From positions 1,401,941-1,465,940 of the forward strand of contig NZ_LNYY01000019.1 of the NCBI RefSeq assembly GCF_001468005.1: a DNA stretch of 64,000 nucleotides, given 5' to 3'. Positions 8,524 to 17,825 of the stretch are shown piece by piece; position 1 is the stretch's first letter; each line of letters starts with the position of its first letter. The notes under the pieces were generated by a model that searched no databases, had not been told where the DNA came from, and saw only the letters and a list, made by a program, of their open reading frames with translations. The DNA is from Legionella steelei. Its GTDB lineage: Bacteria; Pseudomonadota; Gammaproteobacteria; Legionellales; Legionellaceae. The position numbers and the translations under genes are program-made.

Positions 8524-9864
8524 TTAATAGTTATTAACGAAAACCCATGCATTCGCAGATTCTTTAGAAAAAAATAAATCGCTCATCGCATAACCAACGA
8601 TCGCTGCAAGTGTGTCATTAAAATAAATCAAAGGAACTCGTTCTCTTAACCAGGGCGAAACACCCCACTCTTGGAATAATTTTTTTAACCGCTTGGTTTG
8701 TCCATGCCAGAAAAACTCTTCACCTCCTTGCCTAAATCGCACAAATATTTGCGTATTTTCAGGAATCACTAGACCTTGATTGCTTTTTTTTGCCAACAAA
8801 TTAATCCCTGCATCAGCGATAATTAACGGTGAAGGAAATACGGACCATGCAACACAAGGCAACGGTTTTTTGGTTTTTTTTCTATCTAAATAGAGATGAC
8901 CTTGATAACGACGCACACTCACGTCAGCCCAACTCACCTCGGGCATTGCGTCAGAACTTGCGAAGATCACCTCATCAATCAACCGCCCAAAGGTGGCTGT
9001 TGATGGCAATTGAACCCGATTATTTTTCAACCACACTCTAAGCGCATTCGCTATACGATCACGACTCAGTTCTTTTAATGAGGTGATTAATAAGACATTG
9101 TTTGTTAATACGTCTGAATTTTCTTCCAATGCAGTAGACTTCTTTCCAAACGCTACTATGGTGGATGTGGAAAGAGGACTAACATCTTGTGCCGCCAACG
9201 TATCTAAATTTCTTTTGGCTTGCTGACAATGAAGCGCAGCTCTTGCAATATTCCCCACTACTCCCGGCCATTTCTTTTGCAACAAAGGGATAACTTGTTG
9301 GCGTAGGTAATTTCGTGAATAATTGATGTCTTGATTACTCTCATCTTCAATCCAACTTAATTGATGCAAAACAGCATAATGCTCAAGTTGCTCGCGAGAA
9401 TGACTTAAAAAAGGTCGAGCCATTCCCCCTAACTCAAATTGACCAAAATCCGACATCGCAGCCAAACCATCTACGCCGGCACCACGAAATAGTTGCAAAA
9501 GCACTGTTTCAGCTTGGTCATCTAAATGATGTCCTAAAATCAAGCAGTCTTGTTCTGTCATCAAGGAAGAAAAAACAGCATAACGAGCAATACGTGCGCC
9601 CTCTTCGATATTGGCAGCACGATCAAATTGCACGGATTGAGTCATGAAAGGAATATCTAAATTATGGCAAACCTGCTGACAGTGTGTTTGCCAAAGAGAT
9701 GCATGAGCACTAATACCATGATTAACATGCACTGCAACTAATTTAGTGAGTAAAGATGGGTGGGACGCAAGAACATGTAAAAGCACCGTTGAATCAAGCC
9801 CACCACTAAACCCTACAATTAATTTATTAAAATGACTTAGGCGAGAAAACCACTCGACATTCAA
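8524..9864 (-). CDS. tilS: tRNA(Ile)-lysidine synthetase
   Basis: A 446-residue enzyme that uses ATP to join lysine to C34 of the tRNA-Ile CAU anticodon, which switches its reading from AUG to AUA. The N-terminal PP-loop ATPase motif SGGLDST sits at residues 20-26, followed by VNHGISAHA, GHHLDDQAET and LFRGAGVDGLA, all standard for TilS. The C-terminal part (from about residue 360) matches the TilS substrate-binding domain (VRFRQGGEEF). The gene follows accA by seven bases on the same strand, an accA-tilS order common in gamma-proteobacteria, so the two are likely co-transcribed. Confidence 0.95.
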   Translation of the reverse strand: MNVEWFSRLSHFNKLIVGFSGGLDSTVLLHVLASHPSLLTKLVAVHVNHGISAHASLWQTHCQQVCHNLDIPFMTQSVQFDRAANIEEGARIARYAVFSSLMTEQDCLILGHHLDDQAETVLLQLFRGAGVDGLAAMSDFGQFELGGMARPFLSHSREQLEHYAVLHQLSWIEDESNQDINYSRNYLRQQVIPLLQKKWPGVVGNIARAALHCQQAKRNLDTLAAQDVSPLSTSTIVAFGKKSTALEENSDVLTNNVLLITSLKELSRDRIANALRVWLKNNRVQLPSTATFGRLIDEVIFASSDAMPEVSWADVSVRRYQGHLYLDRKKTKKPLPCVAWSVFPSPLIIADAGINLLAKKSNQGLVIPENTQIFVRFRQGGEEFFWHGQTKRLKKLFQEWGVSPWLRERVPLIYFNDTLAAIVGYAMSDLFFSKESANAWVFVNNY

Positions 9865-9871
9865 TAGAGGC

Positions 9872-10825
9872 TTAATCAGTTGCTCCCATAGCCATAAATT
9901 TCTGATATCTGTTTTCGACGAGTTGGTCCAGAGGCAATTTCTTTAAAGTACGCAACTCACTAAGCAAAATATCTTTTAAACGTGCTGCCATTTCATCGAC
10001 ATTACGGTGCGCCCCCCCCAATGGCTCAGGTACTACCATATCGATTAACTTATTTTCCATAATTTTATCTGCAGTGATTCTCATCGCACGAGCTGCTTCA
10101 CTTGCTTTAGATGCATCCTTCCAAAGAATAGAAGCACAACCTTCAGGAGAAATTACGGAATAAATACCGAATTGCAGCATTAACACACGGTCACCAACAC
10201 CGATTGCCAATGCACCACCAGAACCTGCTTCTCCGGTTACCACGCAGATAATTGGCGTTTTAAGATTTGACATCACAAAGAGGTTTCGAGCAATTGCTTC
10301 AGATTGATTGCGCTCTTCAGCACCAATCCCCGGGTATGCTCCTGCTGTATCAATAAACGTAAAAATAGGTAATTTGAATTTTTCAGCCATGTTCATTAAG
10401 CGCAACGCTTTTCGATACTCTTCTGGACGAGCCATACCAAAATTACGATATACTTTCTCTTTGGTGCGTTTGCCTTTTTGATGGCCAAGCACCATAACTG
10501 GCTCACCATTTAAGCGTGCCAAACCACCAATAATTGCAGGGGCCGCAGAACAACTTCTATCGCCGTGTAACTCCTGAAAATCAGTAAAAATACGTTCAAT
10601 ATAATCAGTAGTCTGTGGTCTCAGTGGATGCCTTGCCATTTGCGCTATTTGCCAAGGTTCCAGGTTTGAAAAAACTTGTACTGTTAAATCAGAACATTTT
10701 GCCTGCAATCGTGCTATTTCGTCACTTAAATTCACTTCGTTATCATGTCCTAACATACGAAGTGCTTCAATTTTTTGATTCAACTCTTCGATGGGTTGCT
10801 CAAAATCCAAAAACTGTCGGCTCAT
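9872..10825 (-). CDS. accA: Acetyl-CoA carboxylase carboxyltransferase subunit alpha
   Basis: A 317-residue protein of normal AccA length. It carries [18 protein letters not shown] at the N-terminus and the carboxyltransferase core [31 protein letters not shown] and [20 protein letters not shown], with the [14 protein letters not shown] turn. With AccD it moves carboxyl from carboxybiotin to acetyl-CoA, giving malonyl-CoA, the committed step of fatty acid synthesis. The gene starts an accA-tilS pair. BirA, which biotinylates the AccB partner, and a phosphopantetheinyl transferase that activates acyl carrier protein lie just beyond on the other strand. Confidence 0.97.
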   Translation of the reverse strand: MSRQFLDFEQPIEELNQKIEALRMLGHDNEVNLSDEIARLQAKCSDLTVQVFSNLEPWQIAQMARHPLRPQTTDYIERIFTDFQELHGDRSCSAAPAIIGGLARLNGEPVMVLGHQKGKRTKEKVYRNFGMARPEEYRKALRLMNMAEKFKLPIFTFIDTAGAYPGIGAEERNQSEAIARNLFVMSNLKTPIICVVTGEAGSGGALAIGVGDRVLMLQFGIYSVISPEGCASILWKDASKASEAARAMRITADKIMENKLIDMVVPEPLGGAHRNVDEMAARLKDILLSELRTLKKLPLDQLVENRYQKFMAMGATD

Positions 10826-10905
10826 TGAATACTCTTTGGTGAATTAAATAATCATGGTATATGATAACCTTAACCGACAATTGATGCCAGATTCAAACAA
10901 CGTAT

Positions 10906-11643
10906 ATGATCATCACAGGATTCAACCCTTTAAATACACAAAACTGCGTCTTAAATGAGGCTCGAATTGATCTTTGGCAATTTTCTTTAGTGCATGAATT
11001 AAATAATGCATATGAACTATTAAATCACGAAGAGCAAGCACGTGCGGAACGATTCTATTTCAGCAGGCATAAACGCCGTTTCTCTACTGCTCGTGCTACT
11101 TTGAGAATTATCCTGGCAAGTTACCTTAATATGCCTCCAGAAGAGTTGGAATTTACTTATAATAATCATGGAAAACCAGAGGTCATTAATACAACAAAAC
11201 TGCAATTTAATATAAGCCACACCGGTGATTTAGCACTACTTGCAGTGGGAAAAGGTTTCCCCTTAGGCGTGGACATAGAAAAATATTCTGCTCGGCCTTA
11301 TGAGGGCATTGCCAAAACTTTATTTTCCGATCATGAGTATGAAGAATTTATTAGAGTTCCACTCGCTTTAAAACCTGCTGTATTCTTCCATGTTTGGGCA
11401 CAAAAAGAAGCATTTATTAAAGCCTGTGGCTTAGGCCTTTCGTATCCAACCAAACATTTTAGCGTACCCATATCGATACCAACAAAACAGCTGGTGAATG
11501 ATCCATTGCATAATATGACGTGGCAATTACGCTCTTTTATGCCAGAAGTAGCCTGTAGCGGTGCTTTATGTCATCATCCCACCGTTAGGGAAATTAGACA
11601 TGGATTTATTCATCTTCAACAAGATGCTCGCTTGATTTTTTAG
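10906..11643 (+). CDS. Sfp-type 4'-phosphopantetheinyl transferase
   Basis: A 245-residue enzyme of the long (Sfp/Gsp) class, which moves phosphopantetheine from CoA to a serine of acyl or peptidyl carrier proteins. The family motifs appear in order: GKPE (89-92), FNISHT (101-106), GVDIE (121-125, magnesium-binding Asp/Glu) and WAQKEAFIKACG (164-175). It diverges from accA across 80 bases and is followed ten bases later by birA, suggesting a small operon of carrier-protein-modifying enzymes. Whether it serves fatty acid synthesis or a polyketide/peptide synthase elsewhere cannot be told. Confidence 0.9.
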   Translation: MIITGFNPLNTQNCVLNEARIDLWQFSLVHELNNAYELLNHEEQARAERFYFSRHKRRFSTARATLRIILASYLNMPPEELEFTYNNHGKPEVINTTKLQFNISHTGDLALLAVGKGFPLGVDIEKYSARPYEGIAKTLFSDHEYEEFIRVPLALKPAVFFHVWAQKEAFIKACGLGLSYPTKHFSVPISIPTKQLVNDPLHNMTWQLRSFMPEVACSGALCHHPTVREIRHGFIHLQQDARLIF

Positions 11644-11653
11644 GTTTCTATCA

Positions 11654-12640
11654 ATGCACTTTACTTCTTCACAACTCACATTATTACAATTACTTGGTGA
11701 TGGCGAATGCCATAGTGGCTCTGAGTTAGGGATAGCGCTGGGTATTACTCGTTCCGCTATATGGAAACAAATTAATCATTTAATTGAATCAGGAATCCCT
11801 GTAAAACGCATAAGGCATCAAGGTTACCAGCTTCCCAATCAATTGATTTTATTGAATAAACAACAGATTGCAGAACATCTTGCAGCAGCACAACGAACAA
11901 CTCCGTTCAAGTTACACCTATTTACCAGCATTGATTCAACAAATCGTTATCTTAAAGATTTACCCCTGGCACATTCAGTTGATATTTGTTGTGCCGAAAT
12001 ACAAACTCAGGGCAGAGGTCGATTTGGAAGGCACTGGCACTCGCCTTTTGGAGAAAATATATATTGTTCGAGTCGTTGGGACCTCAACTATGATCTCACC
12101 AAACTTTCTGGATTAAGTTTAGTGACCAGTTTGGCCATTGTGGCAACGTTAAACGAGTTAGACATATCATCCAACATTAAGATTAAATGGCCCAATGATA
12201 TTTTATGGGCTAACAAAAAATTATGCGGTAGTTTGATTGAAATATTGGCTGAATCGAACGGTAATATTCAAGTCATTATTGGTATTGGCTTAAACGTCAA
12301 TTCGGACACCAAGAACCATCCTCTTCCAGATAAACCCTGGTGCTCACTATATGAAATAACTCAGAAACATTTTGATCGTAATTTCCTTATTGCAAAACTG
12401 ATCACCAATTTAGAAACTTATTTAATCAAGTTTATTCACCATGATCTTAATTACTTTATGGATGAGTGGAGTAAATCGGATTATTTATTCGGAAAGAATA
12501 TTCAAGTAACTCAATCGGCAAATACTTTTTCTGGGCTTGCTTGCGGAATTAATGAGTTAGGACAATTAATACTACAAGATGAGTCAGGCTTAAAGCACTT
12601 TCTCTCCTCAGGAGATACTTCACTTCACCAAAAATCATAA
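11654..12640 (+). CDS. birA: Bifunctional biotin-protein ligase / biotin operon repressor BirA
   Basis: A 328-residue protein with an N-terminal winged helix (residues about 5-62, with ALGITRSAIWKQINHL as the recognition region), then a biotin ligase domain containing QGRGRFGRHW, IKWPNDI and the GIGLNVN strand, and a C-terminal SH3-like cap. It activates biotin with ATP and attaches it to AccB; biotinyl-AMP-bound dimers of this class also repress biotin genes. It follows the phosphopantetheinyl transferase by ten bases and is convergent with csrA. Confidence 0.95.
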   Translation: MHFTSSQLTLLQLLGDGECHSGSELGIALGITRSAIWKQINHLIESGIPVKRIRHQGYQLPNQLILLNKQQIAEHLAAAQRTTPFKLHLFTSIDSTNRYLKDLPLAHSVDICCAEIQTQGRGRFGRHWHSPFGENIYCSSRWDLNYDLTKLSGLSLVTSLAIVATLNELDISSNIKIKWPNDILWANKKLCGSLIEILAESNGNIQVIIGIGLNVNSDTKNHPLPDKPWCSLYEITQKHFDRNFLIAKLITNLETYLIKFIHHDLNYFMDEWSKSDYLFGKNIQVTQSANTFSGLACGINELGQLILQDESGLKHFLSSGDTSLHQKS

Positions 12641-12675
12641 GCAGTTACAACAGAATAGATAACGGAAAGTTTGTC

Positions 12676-12697
12676 CCGAGCATTTTTAAGTGCTCGG
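12676..12697. terminator. Stem-loop between convergent birA and csrA
   Basis: CCGAGCA and TGCTCGG form a seven-base stem around an eight-base loop in the 83-base gap between the two converging genes. There is no strong T run on either side, so it is only a tentative shared terminator or RNA-stabilising hairpin. Confidence 0.4.
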
Positions 12698-12723
12698 AAC
12701 CGGATGAGCTGCGAGGAAATCGA

Positions 12724-12918
12724 TTATACTGCTTCTTCAGATTCGTCTGATTGTTTTTCTTGCTGTATGCGTAAATAAATTTCTTCACGATGGACAGATA
12801 CATCTTTAGGTGCATTAATACCGAGACGTACTTGATTACCTTTTACACCTAGTACGGTAATATTAACATCATCACCTATGATTAATGTTTCACCAATTCG
12901 TCGAGTTAAAATTAACAT
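12724..12918 (-). CDS. csrA: Carbon storage regulator CsrA
   Basis: A 64-residue RNA-binding protein. [17 protein letters not shown], the [11 protein letters not shown] strand-turn and [10 protein letters not shown] are hallmark CsrA sequences, including L4, R44-class and R6-region residues that contact GGA-bearing hairpins. It binds target mRNA leaders to block or stabilise them. In Legionella it holds cells in the replicative phase until the small RNAs of the LetA/S-RsmY/Z route titrate it. A clear AGGGAG ribosome site precedes the ATG at 12918. The acidic tail (SDESEEAV) is normal for Legionella-type CsrA. The 264-base gap upstream holds its promoters. Confidence 0.97.
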   Translation of the reverse strand: MLILTRRIGETLIIGDDVNITVLGVKGNQVRLGINAPKDVSVHREEIYLRIQQEKQSDESEEAV

Positions 12919-13182
12919 AAAAATCTCCCTAACAAAGCAGCTACCTATTCCTCCACAGAACGCAATCCATGGTATTCTTGATAGCCAAAAACGACTAAAA
13001 ACAAATTTATATTTGCTATTCGAATTTAATTTTACACTGTGATTATTAACGCAGTATTAAGAAATCGATTAATTTTACTTTTTTACTAGAAAAAATCCAT
13101 TTTTAACTAAGGTTTATTTACAATTCGCTAGTTTGAGGCAAAATGATGCGATTTTAGAAGGCAAATAAAACCCTAAGTAAAA

Positions 13183-14217
13183 TTAATAAGTAAGTGCTGT
13201 TGGATACATTGGAAACTTTCGTTCAATTAGATAATATATGAACAACATAATAATAATTTGCATGAATAAAAATCCAAAATGAATCCTATGCTCCTGAATC
13301 AGCAACACCAAAACTAAAAAGGATACATTCATTACTGTTTGTCCCAATAAAATTGTTGGAACACTAACCCCTGACTGTCTTAATCGCTGATAAGCATGTT
13401 TTTTATGCGCTGCAGACCAGTTTTCTTTATGAATCATTCTGCGCAATAAAGTAATAGTCGAATCAAAAAGAAATAAACCGTTTAGCATAAACCAATAAAA
13501 AATTGGGATTTGAAATTTTTGTTGTGCGATTAACGCGATACAAAAAGTAATCAATCCTAAAGTCGCACTACCAACATCTCCCATAAACAATTTTGCGGGT
13601 GGGAAATTAAAAAATAAAAAGCCTATAAGGCTAAAAATTAGTATAAGGCAAAAACTTTGGTAAAACGTCGCATGCATCATACCGAAGAGAATTGCATAGG
13701 CACAAAATAAAAAAACAGATTGCAATGCACAAAAACCATCAATGCCATCCATAAAATTAAAATGGTTAATGGCCCAGATAACCGCGAAAAAAATAAACGG
13801 GATAATAAAAAAAGAATAGTGAACTGCAATAAAACCAAAATCCAATTGCTCAGGTCGTATAAAAAGAGCAATGAATAAGGCAACACCACTTTGGGCAAAA
13901 AACCTCGGTTTTACTGATAAATTATATAAGTCATCAAGAAAACTAATTGCCGCAAGAAAAAAAATACAGAGCATGAACGGTAACTGCTCAAAAACAGATG
14001 TATGTGTCACATAGCAAAGAAGAGGCAAAGCCAGCACAGACAACCCAATAAAAATAAGTCCTCCACCCCTGATTGTTGGGATAGTATGCATGGAGCGATT
14101 ATTGGGTTTATCCATAAGACGGGTATTCTGTGCAAAAACACAGAATACTTTTGTCAGTACAATGGAACACGTTAAAAAAAAGATACTAAGAACTAAATTC
14201 ACTTTGATACCATTCAA
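13183..14217 (-). CDS. Glycosyltransferase family 4 (WecA/WbpL-like) undecaprenyl-phosphate sugar-phosphate transferase
   Basis: A 344-residue polytopic membrane enzyme. It shows the MraY/WecA-family motifs in order: MDKPNNRSMHTIPTIRGGG, FLDDLYNLSVKPR, NHFNFMDGIDG and KLFMGDVGSATLG, the aspartates being the magnesium/catalytic residues. It would pass a sugar phosphate from a UDP sugar to undecaprenyl phosphate, starting O-antigen or other surface glycan. The 32-base overlap with the upstream epimerase gene shows coupling. The TTG at 14217 is the longest start; a GTG at 14202 is also possible. The pairing matches wbpV-wbpL of other gamma-proteobacteria. Confidence 0.88.
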   Translation of the reverse strand: MNGIKVNLVLSIFFLTCSIVLTKVFCVFAQNTRLMDKPNNRSMHTIPTIRGGGLIFIGLSVLALPLLCYVTHTSVFEQLPFMLCIFFLAAISFLDDLYNLSVKPRFFAQSGVALFIALFIRPEQLDFGFIAVHYSFFIIPFIFFAVIWAINHFNFMDGIDGFCALQSVFLFCAYAILFGMMHATFYQSFCLILIFSLIGFLFFNFPPAKLFMGDVGSATLGLITFCIALIAQQKFQIPIFYWFMLNGLFLFDSTITLLRRMIHKENWSAAHKKHAYQRLRQSGVSVPTILLGQTVMNVSFLVLVLLIQEHRIHFGFLFMQIIIMLFIYYLIERKFPMYPTALTY

Positions 14218-15142
14218 CAGTTTTTTTCAATCCTTCATCCGAACTAACAGGAGGCTTCCAGCCTAACTCTGATTTGATTTTGTTGTTATTGATCTCTAAG
14301 GATGAAAGTAAGCGATTACTCAATTTTTTCATTCCTAAAAGCTGAAAACTTTTTTCCAGCAAACGTTCAGGCACAGGAATTAAGCGAGTTTTTGTATTCA
14401 TTTTTTGTGCGATGAGATGCATTAATGAGGGTACAGAAAATGAATCATCATCAGCAACCAAATAGGTCTGATTAGCCGCTGCGGGATGAGTAACTGAAAT
14501 ACATAATGCCGAAACCAAATTCTCAATAAAAATAAAATGACGCTTATTCTGTATGCTCGCAAAAGGTAAAGGCATTCTCTTCTTAACTAAGTGCAGCATT
14601 TTTAAAAAATTAGCCTTAACCTCTGGTCCATAAACTAATGGCGGTCTAAGAATAACCACTTCCAAAGAAGAATTTTGGCTGATTGTTTGTAAATATTGCT
14701 CAGCATATAACTTGCTGTGCCCGTAAGGATCTTCCGGTTGTGCTTTGCTTTCTTCAGAAAAGGGTTGTCCCTTTAATGTAAACTCACCATTTACTTTAAT
14801 TGAACTCAAAAATATAAATCGTTTTACTTGATGTTTCGCTGCCTGTTCTGCAAAATTTTTTGTTGCTTCACTATTTATTTTATAATAATAATCGGAGTCT
14901 GAAGCATTTTTTTCCTTCATTACATGGACTCTGGCTGCTAAATGAATAACTACATCGATTCCAGAAAGTGCTTCGCTCCAATCAGTCTCTGATTCTAATT
15001 TATTCACTTTGATTTGTTCGGCTTTGAGCCAATTAACATTTTGAGATACTGCACATCGAACATCATGACCAGCACTGATAAGAGCGGGCACTAATTTTCT
15101 TCCAATGAATCCCGTGGCACCAGTAACTAATATCTTAGGCAT
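14186..15142 (-). CDS. NAD-dependent epimerase/dehydratase (WbpV-like nucleotide-sugar 4-ketoreductase)
   Basis: A 318-residue extended SDR. GATGFIG (residues 8-14) binds NAD(P), VIHLAARVHVM follows, S113-S114 and the Y140-x3-K144 pair (DPYGHSK) make the catalytic site. Relatives next to WbpL/WecA-type transferases reduce a UDP-4-keto sugar to UDP-QuiNAc or UDP-FucNAc, which the partner then loads on undecaprenyl phosphate. The specific sugar is inferred from this pairing only. It is the first gene of the two-gene unit with the glycosyltransferase. Confidence 0.85.
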   Translation of the reverse strand: MPKILVTGATGFIGRKLVPALISAGHDVRCAVSQNVNWLKAEQIKVNKLESETDWSEALSGIDVVIHLAARVHVMKEKNASDSDYYYKINSEATKNFAEQAAKHQVKRFIFLSSIKVNGEFTLKGQPFSEESKAQPEDPYGHSKLYAEQYLQTISQNSSLEVVILRPPLVYGPEVKANFLKMLHLVKKRMPLPFASIQNKRHFIFIENLVSALCISVTHPAAANQTYLVADDDSFSVPSLMHLIAQKMNTKTRLIPVPERLLEKSFQLLGMKKLSNRLLSSLEINNNKIKSELGWKPPVSSDEGLKKTVEWYQSEFSS

Positions 15143-15318
15143 AATAAATCCTGAAAATTCAACCGCATTTGCTTCATTATCAACTGATGACGAGCACTAT
15201 ATACTAATACATTAAAAGATAACAATAAATTATCTATAAATTTTTCCTTGGTCAGCAGTCGCAAATTTCCTCCATTTAAGGATATACTTACCAAACCTTT
15301 TTAAACCGGAATTTTTGC

Positions 15319-16137
15319 ATGTCCTTGAAGGCCATGTACAACGACATCGCGGAACACTATGCTATAGCCAATCGTTTTGGTGCAATTAGCCAGAGTCATC
15401 AAGTAGCAATTGAACAAATGAAAAGCTTTTATTTGGGTATGAAGCCTCATTATAAAGTTCTTGATTTGGGTATTGGTGATGGTGCATTTCTCAAAAAACT
15501 ACAACAAATAATGCCGCAAGCCGAATTTACAGGAATTGATGTTTCCTCTGAAATGTTAAAACGAGCTCGCGAAACATTACCTGTAATTACTATAGAAGGA
15601 AGTGCAGCACAAGCCAATAAGTTCCTCCCCCCTCATAGCCAAGATTTAATCCTAGCGCATTTTATTAATGCCTATATCCCCATTAAGGTTTTATTTAATG
15701 AGGCGAAACTACTGACCCGCGCAAATGGTCATTTTTCAATGATTACTACAACCTATGATTCGTTTCCAGTCGCGCAACAACGCCTCGCTGAATTTATTAC
15801 GGAAGACTCCATCTTAAGTAGTGTTGTTGGTCATTATTATAAATCCATTGTAAAAAATACCACGGTTGCCGCCAATAACAATGAATTGATGCAAGCATTT
15901 CAACAACATCAATTCGAAGTCATTGCACATCAACGTTTGGAAATACCCATAACGCTGAATACCATTGATGAATTAGCGCTTTTTGGTATTGAAGGTACTT
16001 GGTTTCTCAATACATTATCCATTAGAATGTTGCCAAAAATATTTTTAATTCAAAGGCTTAAGCGACTTTTCAGTAAAATATTCACCTTCCCCTATCATGA
16101 TACTCACATAATTGATGTCGTTCTTGCCAGAAAATGA
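15319..16137 (+). CDS. Class I SAM-dependent methyltransferase
   Basis: A 272-residue protein with the SAM-binding loop VLDLGIGDGAF at residues 47-57, an acidic strand end (FTGIDVSSEML) and a motif-IV-like LILAHFINAYI. The C-terminal part is more hydrophobic and ends with basic residues. The acceptor is unknown; it is in the UbiE-like/small-molecule group by layout. A GGA eight bases before the ATG at 15319 supports this start. It is followed 37 bases later by the POT transporter, so the two may share a transcript. Confidence 0.8.
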   Translation: MSLKAMYNDIAEHYAIANRFGAISQSHQVAIEQMKSFYLGMKPHYKVLDLGIGDGAFLKKLQQIMPQAEFTGIDVSSEMLKRARETLPVITIEGSAAQANKFLPPHSQDLILAHFINAYIPIKVLFNEAKLLTRANGHFSMITTTYDSFPVAQQRLAEFITEDSILSSVVGHYYKSIVKNTTVAANNNELMQAFQQHQFEVIAHQRLEIPITLNTIDELALFGIEGTWFLNTLSIRMLPKIFLIQRLKRLFSKIFTFPYHDTHIIDVVLARK

Positions 16138-16174
16138 TAATCTGAAATAATTATCTTTAGGTGATGAGGGAAAA

Positions 16175-17677
16175 ATGATTTCTCAAGAAGTGAAAAACTA
16201 TTTGCCTGAATTAGCTCTGCGACAAAAACAAGCCAGTAACATCATATACATTACCTTTTGGAGCCAGTTTTCTGTATATGCGCTTAATACCATAATGGTT
16301 CTATTTTTAACTCGCCCCGTATGGTCTCAAGGTTTAGGATACAGCCAAGCCAAAGCATATGCATTTATTGGAGTGGCTCATGCAATGGGCTATTTGATGC
16401 CTATGCTTGGTGGGTATATGGCTGATACTGTAGTCGGAATCAGGCGATCAATACTTCTCGGCAGTATCATGTTGGCCACTGCTTATTTGCTCATCATGAT
16501 TAGTGGATACACCGTAAGTTCTCTAGGAGACACTTTTTTTATTGCTGCCTATGCATTTGTTCCTGCGACCAACTCTCTCTTAATGGGAACCTCCTCAAGC
16601 ATGGTGTCGCATATTTATTCCGATGATGCGATTAAAGCAAAATCAGCCATGACATACTATTACATAGCAATTAATGTGGGTGCTTTATTAGCAACGCTAA
16701 TTGCCCCATTACTCTTTGAAAGCCGTTATGGCCCACTTTCCATACTGACCTTAGCCTTTGTGGGTAAGTCAATTGCTGCGTTAAATTTTGCAAAACGTTA
16801 CTCTATTTATGAAAATGTGATTTGGGGCAAAGATCAATCCAAACTGTCTCAATCAGGCATCCTGCGTTTAATTGCCTACATAGTTACCATTTATGTACTG
16901 ACTTTATTTGCCTATTCTCATGTTTATATTGCAAGCACAATCATCGCTACGGGTTGTGGGATAGGAATTGCATGGTTTTTAAAGAAAACGCTAACCCTTA
17001 CAGGGAACATTCGCGACAAACAAATGATTGCTCTTTTACTCATCATTGAAGCAGTCGTATTTTTTGTTATCTACAACCAAATGAATAGCACCTTAATTTT
17101 GTTCGCAGAAAATAATTCCGATCATAATTTATTTGGTTTAACGGTATCTCCCGCTCATTATCAAATACTAAATCCATTACTTATCTTAGCTATTGGCAGT
17201 CAGTTGCCCCGTTTTTATAAACTGTTCCCACGCTTCACAATTCCCTATCAATTTGCTGCAGGAACCGCCCTTGCGGGAGTTGCTCTTTTGGTTATGGCAT
17301 TTGCTGCTTCGACTACTACAGATGGAATAATTAATGGCAATTACATTGCATTAACTTATATTCTCATTTCAATTGCAGAATTATGGGTCAGCGCCATTGG
17401 TTTAAGTATGGTTGGTCTGTATTGTGACAAACACTCAATTGCTTTTGCCATGGGGGTATGGTACCTGGCAAGTTCTCTGGCACATGCCATCTCAGGTAGG
17501 ATTGCCGCTTGGGTCGCAATACCCAATACTGTTCACTCGGCCATAGAAAGCCTACCTTATTATGAAAACTATTATTTAGTTTTGGGAATAACCGCTATGG
17601 TACTTGGCACACTCATGTATCTTTTTGCGTATGTTTTACAAAAGTTCATGCGAAAAAGAGGTGTGATTTTAGGTTAA
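16175..17677 (+). CDS. POT/PTR-family proton-dependent oligopeptide transporter
   Basis: A 500-residue inner-membrane carrier with 12-14 predicted helices. The N-terminal FWSQFSVYALNTIMVLFLT segment, and LGGYMADTVVGIRRSILLG after helix 2, correspond to the POT signature; a long cytosolic loop follows helix 6. The family imports di- and tripeptides with protons. This suits Legionella, which lives on amino acids. GAGGG precedes the ATG at 16175. The classical ExxER motif of helix 1 is not obvious (the region reads ITFWSQF), so the coupling or substrate may differ from standard family members. Confidence 0.82.
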   Translation: MISQEVKNYLPELALRQKQASNIIYITFWSQFSVYALNTIMVLFLTRPVWSQGLGYSQAKAYAFIGVAHAMGYLMPMLGGYMADTVVGIRRSILLGSIMLATAYLLIMISGYTVSSLGDTFFIAAYAFVPATNSLLMGTSSSMVSHIYSDDAIKAKSAMTYYYIAINVGALLATLIAPLLFESRYGPLSILTLAFVGKSIAALNFAKRYSIYENVIWGKDQSKLSQSGILRLIAYIVTIYVLTLFAYSHVYIASTIIATGCGIGIAWFLKKTLTLTGNIRDKQMIALLLIIEAVVFFVIYNQMNSTLILFAENNSDHNLFGLTVSPAHYQILNPLLILAIGSQLPRFYKLFPRFTIPYQFAAGTALAGVALLVMAFAASTTTDGIINGNYIALTYILISIAELWVSAIGLSMVGLYCDKHSIAFAMGVWYLASSLAHAISGRIAAWVAIPNTVHSAIESLPYYENYYLVLGITAMVLGTLMYLFAYVLQKFMRKRGVILG

Positions 17678-17754
17678 ACGTACCAAGCTTTATTGCATTA
17701 ATTTTAACATTCAAGATGTTAATAAATGCAAATGGCACTTCTTTTAATCTTAAA

Positions 17755-17782
17755 GTAAATAAGACACTTGCGTGTACTTTAC
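17755..17782. promoter_or_regulatory. Inverted repeat upstream of the 506-residue orphan
   Basis: GTAAA and TTTAC enclose a nested ACAC-TTGC-GTGT hairpin, giving an imperfect dyad 44 bases before the ATG at 17826. GTAAA half-sites resemble those bound by response regulators of the CpxR type, but the direct-repeat arrangement of a CpxR box is not present, so only a possible operator is claimed. Confidence 0.3.
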
Positions 17783-17825
17783 ATAATTCGTACTCTATGT
17801 TTTTTTGATCATAGTGTACGATTAT